From Algoriphagus sanaruensis (GTDB lineage: Bacteria > Bacteroidota > Bacteroidia > Cytophagales > Cyclobacteriaceae), in contig NZ_CP012836.1 of the NCBI RefSeq assembly GCF_001593605.1, positions 1,054,001-1,118,000 on the forward strand: a DNA stretch of 64,000 nt. The letters are read 5' to 3'. Position 1 is the first letter of the stretch; the number at the start of each line of letters is the position of its first letter. Positions 51,842 through 59,819 of the stretch are shown here, in pieces. The notes beneath the pieces were generated by a model. That model was not told where the DNA came from and ran no database searches. It was given only the letters and a program-made list of their open reading frames with translations. The translations under genes were made by a program, and so were the position numbers.

Positions 51842-51864
51842 TCCAAGGGATTTGATATAATGGA

Positions 51865-51900
51865 TAAGGGTTTTATCGGAAGGTAAAACCCTGTTTTTTT
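51865..51900 (+). terminator. Terminator of the antiporter gene
   Basis: The stem AGGGTTTTA/TAAAACCCT (51867-51875 with 51884-51892) is followed by a T run (51894-51900). It starts 23 nt after the stop codon. Confidence 0.88.
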
Positions 51901-51997
51901 GCCTTTTGTAAAATTCAGGACGGCTAAGCTCACATTAACTTTTATTTTGTGGGACATAAAGCAGAAAAATTCTGCCTTGAATCAGCCTATCCAACCT

Positions 51998-54388
51998 ATG
52001 AAGCCCAGAATTTCCTTTTTTACCAAATTTCTTTTTGTAACCATCAGTGTATGCTGTTCTCTTACCGCAGCCTTTGCGCAGCAAGGAAAGTTAAGAGGGA
52101 TGATCCTGGATGGAAGTAACCGAGAGCCACTTCCGTTTGCTTCGGTTGGAGTGTATTCGGAGCGAGATAGCCTGATTGGAGGAGGAATTTCAGATGACAA
52201 AGGGAAATTTAATGTGGATTTGCCTTTTGGGAAGTTTTATGCCCTTGTCGAATTCATGGGCTATGAAACTGTCAAGACCGATTTTTTTAACCTGAATCGT
52301 GAAAATTCCAATGTGGATTTAGGGAATATTTCATTGGCTAGTTCGGCGGCTGATCTGGAAGAAGTAGTCGTTCAGGGGGATAAAACGCTGATGGAATTAT
52401 CACTGGATAAGCGAATTTTTAATGTAGGGAAAGATCTAGCTAATGCAGGAGGAACAGCCTCTGATATTTTGATGAATCTTCCATCGGTGGCTGTTGATCC
52501 AGAAGGAAATGTTCGACTTCGCGGGTCTACCAATGTTCGGATTTTGATCGATGGGAAACCCAGTGGACTGGTAAGTTTCAAAGGAGGTGCTGGATTGCGG
52601 CAGCTTCAGGCAAATATGGTCGAGCGAGTGGAGGTGATCACCAATCCCTCTGCACGATACGAAGCCGAAGGGATGGCAGGCGTGATCAACATTGTGCTCA
52701 AAAAAGATAATAAACAAGGTTTCAATGGGTCATTTGAAGTTATTGGCGGGTCTCCGCTCAATGCCGGGTTCAGTACCAATGTCAATTACCGCAAAAATCG
52801 GATCAACTGGTTTTTGAATTACAGTTTTGCGCGACGACATCAGCCCAACCGAAAAGAGCTGTATCAAGAAGTCTATAATCAGGACGGTACAACCTCCATT
52901 TTGCTTCAAAATAATTCCGGCATTTTCCGCAATTACAACAACAACATCCGAGGAGGATTGGACTATTATTTTTCAGAAAGCAGTATCCTGACGGCATCTT
53001 ACCTCTGGAGAAGAAATGACGGCCGACGCATCACAGACATCCGATACGAAGACTACCTTAACTCGACGGACAATTTTCAAGGCTATTCGCTCCGGAGGCA
53101 AGACGAGAAAGAAAGTGAGCCCAATTCAGAAATTTCGGTAAACTACAAGAAGACCTTTGCCCAAAAGGGGCACGAGCTCGTGACCACATTTACCTACCTC
53201 AACTATTGGGAGCGTTCAGATCAGGTGTTTACGGAGTTTTTCTTTAATCCTCAAGGAGTGTCCACCCCCCAGCGAGATTTGTATCAAACTTCGCTCAATG
53301 ACGAGTATGAAAATCAGTACTTGCTTCAGCTAGATTATACTAAGCCTTTTGCCAAGGAAGGGAAATTCGAAACAGGGATTCGGACGAGTTTTCGGGAAAT
53401 GGAAAATGACTTCTTGGTCTCCCAGCGAAATGAAAGTGGGGAAGTGCTCCCACTGCCGGGGTTAGATAATATTTTCCTTTACGATGAAAATATCTTAGCT
53501 GCCTACGGAATCTTGGGAAACAAAACTGGCAAATGGACTTACCAAGGAGGATTACGTGCTGAGCATACGGACATTCGGACTACCTTGGTTGAAACCAATG
53601 TCCAAAATCCGAGAAAATATACCAATCTATTCCCAAGTGCTCACTTCACCTATTCGATTTCTACCGAAAACGCGTTTCAACTCAGCTACAGCCGAAGAGT
53701 TCGTCGGCCGGTGTACAATGACCTGAGTCCGTATGTGACCTTTTCCGATCAGCGAAATTTCTTTAGCGGAAATCCTGACCTTAATCCTGAGTTCACCGAT
53801 GCTTTTGAGCTCGGTCATATTAAGTATCTGGACAAAGGAACCGTTTTCTCCACGGTTTATTTCAGAAATACCGTGAATAAGATCGAGCGAATTCGTCGGG
53901 TAAATGAGAATGGATTTGCTGAAACATTGCCGTTCAACCTCACTGGAGAGCAAAGTGTGGGAGTGGAATTTACCGCTGATTATCGTTTAAAAGAATGGTG
54001 GAAGTTGAATACTAATCTCAATTTCTTCCACGCTTCTATTGATGGAAGTAATGTTCAAGCCGATTTTCAAGCAAAGACAACCTCATGGCTTTTGAGACAA
54101 ACTTCTCGATTCACCTTAGGGTCAGGTTGGGATATGCAATTGCGGGCGAATTACGATGCAAGACAAAAGACCGCTCAGGGTGTCAGAAAAGGGATTTTTT
54201 TTATGGATTTTTCTGCAAGTCGTCGGATCATGCAGGAGCGAGGCACGATTATCCTCACGGCCAATGATATCCTGAATACCCGTTGGAATCGATCCATTAC
54301 CCAGGGGCTAGGTTTTTACACCGAGGAAGATTCCCAAATGATCCGTCGCCAGATTAACCTGACTTTCAGCTATCGCATCAAACAATAA
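51998..54388 (+). CDS. Outer membrane beta-barrel receptor (OMP_b-brl family) with carboxypeptidase-like domain
   Basis: A 796-residue TonB-receptor-like protein. I place the start at ATG 51998 (MKPRISFFTKFLF), which gives a normal signal peptide ending at about residue 28 (AAFAQ); ATG 51899 would place 33 extra residues ahead of it. Order: carboxypeptidase-regulatory-like domain (about 32-110), plug (about 117-235; LMNLPSVAVDPEGNVRLRGS), then a barrel with the SYSRRVRRPVYNDLSPYV signature typical of the outer membrane beta-barrel family 14905-type. Its ligand is unknown. It precedes the DUF5916 gene on the same strand. Confidence 0.87.
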   Translation: MKPRISFFTKFLFVTISVCCSLTAAFAQQGKLRGMILDGSNREPLPFASVGVYSERDSLIGGGISDDKGKFNVDLPFGKFYALVEFMGYETVKTDFFNLNRENSNVDLGNISLASSAADLEEVVVQGDKTLMELSLDKRIFNVGKDLANAGGTASDILMNLPSVAVDPEGNVRLRGSTNVRILIDGKPSGLVSFKGGAGLRQLQANMVERVEVITNPSARYEAEGMAGVINIVLKKDNKQGFNGSFEVIGGSPLNAGFSTNVNYRKNRINWFLNYSFARRHQPNRKELYQEVYNQDGTTSILLQNNSGIFRNYNNNIRGGLDYYFSESSILTASYLWRRNDGRRITDIRYEDYLNSTDNFQGYSLRRQDEKESEPNSEISVNYKKTFAQKGHELVTTFTYLNYWERSDQVFTEFFFNPQGVSTPQRDLYQTSLNDEYENQYLLQLDYTKPFAKEGKFETGIRTSFREMENDFLVSQRNESGEVLPLPGLDNIFLYDENILAAYGILGNKTGKWTYQGGLRAEHTDIRTTLVETNVQNPRKYTNLFPSAHFTYSISTENAFQLSYSRRVRRPVYNDLSPYVTFSDQRNFFSGNPDLNPEFTDAFELGHIKYLDKGTVFSTVYFRNTVNKIERIRRVNENGFAETLPFNLTGEQSVGVEFTADYRLKEWWKLNTNLNFFHASIDGSNVQADFQAKTTSWLLRQTSRFTLGSGWDMQLRANYDARQKTAQGVRKGIFFMDFSASRRIMQERGTIILTANDILNTRWNRSITQGLGFYTEEDSQMIRRQINLTFSYRIKQ

Positions 54389-54431
54389 CCCCATTGGCAC
54401 AAAAGTCACTGCCAAATGCCCACCGGCATCT

Positions 54432-54439
54432 TACTTTTG
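54432..54439 (+). promoter_or_regulatory. -7 box upstream of the DUF5916 gene
   Basis: TACTTTTG matches TAnnTTTG and lies 17 nt before the ATG at 54457. No TTG at the ideal -33 distance. It sits after the stop of the preceding receptor gene, so this gene can be transcribed independently. Confidence 0.6.
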
Positions 54440-54456
54440 AGCTCCTAGCCCCAGTT

Positions 54457-56637
54457 ATGAGAATTACCCTGTTGATTGCCTTAGCCCTATTCTTTGGGCT
54501 TAACTCCTTGTTTGCCCAAAAAATCAATTCAGATTACCGCCTCCATATCCGTAAAGCGAGTTCGGAGATTAGGATTGATGGAGTCTTGGATGAGCAAGCT
54601 TGGGAAGAGGCGGAAGTAGCGACTGATTTTTACATGATCACGCCTATGGACACCAGTTTTGCACGCGTCAAAACGGATGTTCGGATGAGTTATGATGATC
54701 AGAATTTATATCTCATCGTGGTCAATCATCATGCAGTAGAAGGGCCTTACATGGTCGAGTCACTCCGACGGGACTTCTCCTTTGGGAAAAATGACAATTT
54801 CCTGCTCTTTATGGATCCCTTTGAAGATTTGACCAATGGTTTTTCTTTTGGAGCAAATGCAGCGGGAGCTCAATGGGACGGACAAATGTACAATGGAGGA
54901 TCAGTAGATCTGAGTTGGGACAATAAGTGGGTGTCCAAAGTGAAAAACTATGAGGACAAGTGGATTTTTGAAGCGGCAATTCCTTTCAAATCCATTCGCT
55001 ATAAAAAAGGAATTACGGAATGGGGAATCAATTTCTCCCGGCTCGATTTAAAAACTACCGAAAAGTCAGGCTGGGCGCCGGTGCCTCGTCAATTTCCTTC
55101 TGCTTCTTTAGCTTACACAGGAACCTTGGTCTGGGATAATCCTCCGCCTGATGCAGGAGCAAATATTTCGGTTATTCCCTATGTATTGGGAGGGGTTAGG
55201 AAAGATCATCAAAACGGTGGTGAAAACAGCTTTCGAAGGGAGGTCGGAGTAGATGCAAAGATTTCCCTGACTTCCTCGCTCAATTTGGACCTGACGGTTA
55301 ATCCCGACTTTTCCCAAGTAGAGGTAGATCGTCAAGTGACTAATTTAGACCGATTTGAACTCTTTTTCCCAGAAAGACGGCAGTTTTTCCTCGAAAACGG
55401 AGACTTGTTTGCAGGATTTGGGTATTCGACAATCCGGCCTTTTTTCTCGCGAAGAATTGGGCTCAATGCGCCTATTCAGTTTGGAGCAAGACTAAGCGGT
55501 AAACTGAATAAAGACTGGAGAATAGGAGCGATGAATATGCAGACCGGAGAAGTGGGAGAATCAGCCCTGCCAGCTCAAAACTTTACGGTCATGGCTCTGC
55601 AACGACAAGTCGGTGCCCGCTCCAATATTGGGGCCATTTTTGTCAACAAAGAGTCATTGCGGTATAATCCGGACGAGGTCGCTCAGGGTCAACCCATCTA
55701 TTCCCAGTTTAATCGAAATGTAGGCTTGGAATACAATTTGGCCTCGGCCAATAACCTCTGGACAGGAAAAGCCATGGTCCTAAAATCTTTTGCACCGGAT
55801 GGGACGGGAGAGGGTTTTGTTCATGCTGCGAACTTGAAATATGCGAGCGGCAACTTGACCTGGAACTGGCAACATGAGTATGTCTCCCAAAATTATACGG
55901 CAGAGGTAGGTTTCGTTCCTAGAAATGGATTTTTTAGAATCAGTCCGATGGTAGGCTACCGCTGGTTTCCCAAAAGTGAAAAAATCCTAAGCCATGGACC
56001 CGATTTTAATGTTTCCATGTTTTTCAATACCAATGGCGTTCAAACGGATAATACCACCTATGCGACGTACTCCGTTAGATTTCGAAGTCAAAGCAATCTC
56101 CTAGGCTGGGTAGCCTATGATTTTGTGAAGCTTCAGCGCCCGTTTGATCCGACCAATTTTTCTGGAGAAACCTTGGCTACCGGCACGGAACACTCTTGGA
56201 ACGCTGTAGGACTAGAATACACCTCCAAACCTCAGAGCGTGTTTACTTATGCTTTCATAGGAAGAGTGGGTGGATATTATGCCGATGGCCAGCGGTATAA
56301 TTTCACGACAGACTTTGGATATCGATTTCAGCCCTATGTGAGTTTGGCCATGAGTACCAATTTTAACCAAATCCAATTGCCTCAACCGTGGGGAGACACT
56401 CGGTTTTGGCTGATCGGGCCTCGAGTCGATGTCACCATGACCAATACCTTGTTTTTTACGGCCTTTGTCCAATACAACGAGCAAATCAAAAATATCAACC
56501 TGAATACGCGCTTTCAGTGGAGGTTCAAACCTGCTTCGGATTTGTTTTTGGTGTACACGGATAATTATCTGCCGGCGCCTTTTTACACCAAAAACCGCTC
56601 TCTGGTGTTGAAGTTTACCTATTGGTGGAATCTCTAG
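54457..56637 (+). CDS. DUF5916 protein with CBM9-like domain
   Basis: A 726-residue envelope protein. From ATG 54457 there is a signal peptide (MRITLLIALALFFGLNSLFAQ). Residues about 25-190 resemble the carbohydrate-binding family 9 fold (IDGVLDEQAWEEAEVATDF). The rest is the DUF5916 region with its hallmark VNPDFSQVEVDRQVTNLDRF and FFPERRQFFLENGDLF (about 280-320). The C-terminal half has alternating aromatic strands and ends in TYWWNL, consistent with an outer-membrane barrel. A longer TTG-initiated reading from 54394 has no signal peptide and is rejected. Function unknown; a surface glycan or peptide role is only a guess. Confidence 0.87.
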   Translation: MRITLLIALALFFGLNSLFAQKINSDYRLHIRKASSEIRIDGVLDEQAWEEAEVATDFYMITPMDTSFARVKTDVRMSYDDQNLYLIVVNHHAVEGPYMVESLRRDFSFGKNDNFLLFMDPFEDLTNGFSFGANAAGAQWDGQMYNGGSVDLSWDNKWVSKVKNYEDKWIFEAAIPFKSIRYKKGITEWGINFSRLDLKTTEKSGWAPVPRQFPSASLAYTGTLVWDNPPPDAGANISVIPYVLGGVRKDHQNGGENSFRREVGVDAKISLTSSLNLDLTVNPDFSQVEVDRQVTNLDRFELFFPERRQFFLENGDLFAGFGYSTIRPFFSRRIGLNAPIQFGARLSGKLNKDWRIGAMNMQTGEVGESALPAQNFTVMALQRQVGARSNIGAIFVNKESLRYNPDEVAQGQPIYSQFNRNVGLEYNLASANNLWTGKAMVLKSFAPDGTGEGFVHAANLKYASGNLTWNWQHEYVSQNYTAEVGFVPRNGFFRISPMVGYRWFPKSEKILSHGPDFNVSMFFNTNGVQTDNTTYATYSVRFRSQSNLLGWVAYDFVKLQRPFDPTNFSGETLATGTEHSWNAVGLEYTSKPQSVFTYAFIGRVGGYYADGQRYNFTTDFGYRFQPYVSLAMSTNFNQIQLPQPWGDTRFWLIGPRVDVTMTNTLFFTAFVQYNEQIKNINLNTRFQWRFKPASDLFLVYTDNYLPAPFYTKNRSLVLKFTYWWNL

Positions 56638-56654
56638 TAGATTCTAATCAGGCC

Positions 56655-59312
56655 TTAATCTTCAATACTCACATTAATAAACGTCGCTACTCCAAATAAG
56701 GGTCTAGTTCTTAAGAAATTTCCATTTTCAAATCCTGCTGCAAATTCCACTCGGAAAAACCGGAAGAGGTTGTCAAGTGAGTAGCCGATTTCGGTGTAGT
56801 GCGGGGAGTTTTCGGTTTTGAGGTAATTCACAAAGATATTTTCCCTCACTCCAGAAAACCGCAACATGGGGAGCTGGGTGAGTAGGAATTTCCGGAATTG
56901 ATAATGGGCAATGGAGGAAATATAGGCACCCGAAGTGCTGTATTTGTAATAGTCCATTACTCGATAATTAGAGGCAGCACTGATGTTTGAAAACAGGGTT
57001 CTATTGCCCCCAAAATGCTTGAAATCCTGGAAAAAGACCTGATTTGAATTTGTAAATGTGCCAGCAGTTACATTAAAGTCTAATTTTCCGCTTACCCCAA
57101 AATTGAAGGAGTGTTTAATAGATCCTTCAAGTTGTTCAAAATCTGCCGCCAAGCCATTTTTGAAAAGTCCTGGTAGGGCTCGTTGATACATAAATGTGAT
57201 TTCAGGGGATCGTTCATAGTTTGGACTTTTTCTTCCGTTACGGATGGTGTAGCTGAGTCCAGGGCGCCAATCCACCGAAGCATGAATTCGAGCGATTTGG
57301 TGACTGGCAAAATTGCTCGGGAAGCTCTCCACATTCTCAGGTCTATTGGAGCTGAATTCCCGATCGGGCTGGTTATATAGGCTGTAATCACTCGTATTAA
57401 ATAGTTCTCTGCGTTCAGCAAGCAAGAAGTTGACTCGATAGGTGAGTCCATAATTGACGCGATGTGCCCAATATGCCCTTGCGAAGTCTTGCTCATAAAG
57501 TTTCATGTAGTTTTTTCTGACCAAAAGGGAATACATCGCGTTTACTTGTTCCTGAATTGGATTTTCAGAATTAAACTGATAGATATACTTTCCTCCTTCC
57601 AAACCCCATGTTTGTCCTGATGTCGGCTGGGTATGAGACCATCTCAAATCGATTTTTCCATAAAATCTTTTGCTGGCAAATCCATACCGAAGCTCAGGCT
57701 CGATGTTGAAACTTTTTCGAAAGCGATTGACCGAATCTGGAAGCTTGATTTCTTGATACTTTCGATAGAATAAACCCAATCCCACTTTCCAGCCTTCTAC
57801 CGTATTAAAGGACATTTTGGTCAAGTTTACCGGAAATCCCACAGAGATCCCTTTTCCAAAATTGTATCTGGCTCCGTATAAAAAATCAAGTGGCTGATAC
57901 TTACTCCTTGCCTTTTTGGCCACAGAATCTACATCGCTAAGCTTTGCCGCATCCACGAGAGCCAAACTATCGTCTCGTTGGTAGCCTTGAATTTCCTTCA
58001 CGGTAAGAGGGACTGGTCGTATGCTATCCCAATAGCTAAGCCCTCGCCTTCGAGCCAAGGAATCTACGGCGTAGTTCCGCTCTGAGATGACGGATTCCTC
58101 GTCTTGGTTTTTGGATTCCTGGATTAGTTCCTTTTCGTATTGATTGAGAAGTTTTCGATATTCTTTTCGGGTGGTCGGCTGTTCCGAAGCGAGTTGCTCA
58201 AGTGCTGTTCGGGACTTATCTATTTTGAGTGCACCTTGTGGAACTTCCTGTACTTTTTCATCAATAATGACCGGAGCCAATGTCAAGTCGGGATTCAAGG
58301 TGACCTTGTATTCTCGGGTGGAGGCTAAATATCTGAATTCCCCTTCAAATCCAAAAATTTTTCCACCGAACACGTAAGTATGAGTTAAAGGCATCCAGAC
58401 CTGTTCTTCCACTGGGGCGTATTGTTGTTTGGCTTGGATTTCAAACCCCAAATAGGAAGTTTTTAAATCCAGACTATGAATTGCCCAAAGATCTTCTATG
58501 ATATAAATGTATCCTTCAAAAACCTGTTCCCCTCTAGATCTCGGCGTCACCCGAATTTTACTCACCATTACATTTTGGTCAAAAAAACTTCCTTCGTACT
58601 TAAATGAATAATAAGTAAAGGCATAGCGGGACAAAGGACTTACAATGCCGTTGATTTTATCTTGATAAAAAGAGGTTTGGATATAAGGAGCAGGTGAAGT
58701 TCCCTGATTTTCGCCATTGGTTCGAATAGAAAGAACAGTTTCCGTGATTTTATCCGGTTGTTCGAAGCTTATTCGGGAAACGGATTCAGAAGTGTAAGCC
58801 TCATTGAGCTTCAAACCTTCCTCCTCCAGTTTCTTTTTCAAGAAAAAAGGAGCGTCTGTCATTTGGCCCGTTCCCTTGAGATAGACTGTCATCTCATAGC
58901 TTTTCAACTGAAGGCGGTGATACTTGGCTTTGGCAATCGCTTTTCGCATGATAGTCAAAGCTGGATCTTCAGATTTGGAGTTAACCTCAACTGTGGACAA
59001 GGTGTACACTTGTTCCTCAAGTTCGAAGTTCAATTCGATCCACTGATCTTTTATCTCGACGGTTTTTATCTGAGACTTATAGCCGAGAAATTGTACCAAA
59101 ACATCGTAAAACCCTGGCTTGAGTTTGAATTCATAAGCACCATTTTCATTCGTGGGTACTCCGTCTTCTAAGTTTCGGATATAGATGGAAGCAAAAGGCA
59201 GGGGGTCGGAAGATGTAGATTTGACAATCCCTCGGATACCCTGGGCGAGCGTGGGGGTAGAAATCAAAATCGAGAAAAGGACCCAAAGAGCAATCCTAAA
59301 TTTGACAGGCAT
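56655..59312 (-). CDS. DUF5686 protein with carboxypeptidase-like domain
   Basis: An 885-residue envelope protein found in Bacteroidota. It has a signal peptide (about residues 1-23), a carboxypeptidase-regulatory-like domain (about 24-105; IRGIVKSTSSDPLPFASIYI), then the DUF5686 region starting near ALTIMRKAIAKAKYH. The C-terminal 350 residues show barrel-like strands ending in FGVATFINVSIED. A charged helical stretch around 395-440 (LASEQPTTRKEYRKLLNQ) lies between. It is not a classical TonB receptor as no plug motif is seen. Function unknown. It converges on the DUF5916 gene with 17 nt between, and has its own -7 box. Confidence 0.86.
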   Translation of the reverse strand: MPVKFRIALWVLFSILISTPTLAQGIRGIVKSTSSDPLPFASIYIRNLEDGVPTNENGAYEFKLKPGFYDVLVQFLGYKSQIKTVEIKDQWIELNFELEEQVYTLSTVEVNSKSEDPALTIMRKAIAKAKYHRLQLKSYEMTVYLKGTGQMTDAPFFLKKKLEEEGLKLNEAYTSESVSRISFEQPDKITETVLSIRTNGENQGTSPAPYIQTSFYQDKINGIVSPLSRYAFTYYSFKYEGSFFDQNVMVSKIRVTPRSRGEQVFEGYIYIIEDLWAIHSLDLKTSYLGFEIQAKQQYAPVEEQVWMPLTHTYVFGGKIFGFEGEFRYLASTREYKVTLNPDLTLAPVIIDEKVQEVPQGALKIDKSRTALEQLASEQPTTRKEYRKLLNQYEKELIQESKNQDEESVISERNYAVDSLARRRGLSYWDSIRPVPLTVKEIQGYQRDDSLALVDAAKLSDVDSVAKKARSKYQPLDFLYGARYNFGKGISVGFPVNLTKMSFNTVEGWKVGLGLFYRKYQEIKLPDSVNRFRKSFNIEPELRYGFASKRFYGKIDLRWSHTQPTSGQTWGLEGGKYIYQFNSENPIQEQVNAMYSLLVRKNYMKLYEQDFARAYWAHRVNYGLTYRVNFLLAERRELFNTSDYSLYNQPDREFSSNRPENVESFPSNFASHQIARIHASVDWRPGLSYTIRNGRKSPNYERSPEITFMYQRALPGLFKNGLAADFEQLEGSIKHSFNFGVSGKLDFNVTAGTFTNSNQVFFQDFKHFGGNRTLFSNISAASNYRVMDYYKYSTSGAYISSIAHYQFRKFLLTQLPMLRFSGVRENIFVNYLKTENSPHYTEIGYSLDNLFRFFRVEFAAGFENGNFLRTRPLFGVATFINVSIED

Positions 59313-59332
59313 AAAAAGCTGGTTTAATCGAT

Positions 59333-59340
59333 CAAATATA
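59333..59340 (-). promoter_or_regulatory. -7 box of the DUF5686 promoter
   Basis: Minus-strand TATATTTG matches TAnnTTTG and lies 20 nt before the start codon. Confidence 0.65.
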
Positions 59341-59819
59341 GAGATGGAAAAACCACTAAAAAGGTTGTCAAAAAGTCAATTAATATTTTTTAGGGTTTGC
59401 AAACATGCTTTCATTATATATAATCTATAAAATATTATTTGGTAAGCGATTCTACTAAGTAGGGATTGGAATTTTTAAAATATTCAATCAATACGAAATC
59501 ACTTAAATAAAAATTTTAAAAATGTCGAAATCGTGTAAAGGAGGCAGATTTTTTTTCTCGTTAAATTTTCAATTATTTAAAAAAAAATCAATTTTTTAAG
59601 AACCTTTAAATGGAAAACGTTTTCCTTTGAATTATTTATATTTATAATAATTTTTTGTTAATGATTTGTTAAAATTAGCATTGATCTGTTGTAAGAAGAT
59701 TTTTAGACATATGACTAGAGAGTTTGTTAAGATTTGCAAAATTAAAATCCTTGCCAGACTTTAGATTTGAAATATTAGTACTCATACCTATTTCGCTTTT
59801 TCAAAAAACAACAAACCCT
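59341..59819. other. AT-rich intergenic region upstream of susC
   Basis: A 479-nt stretch, strongly AT-rich, between the divergent DUF5686 and susC genes. It holds the palindrome at 59612-59625 and a candidate promoter with TTG at 59655-59657, an 18-nt spacer and TAGCATTG at 59676-59683 (one mismatch from TAnnTTTG). From there the susC leader would be about 130 nt. No gene, RNA or long repeat was recognised. Confidence 0.6.
59612..59625. promoter_or_regulatory. Perfect 14-bp palindrome, LacI-type operator candidate
   Basis: GGAAAACGTTTTCC is a perfect palindrome centred on CG, a form shared by many LacI/GalR-family operators, which have a central CG flanked by A-rich and T-rich arms. It lies 30 nt upstream of the candidate -33 element of susC and about 195 nt before the ATG. 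Upstream placement suits an activator or a looping repressor. No regulator gene is in the window. Confidence 0.65.
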
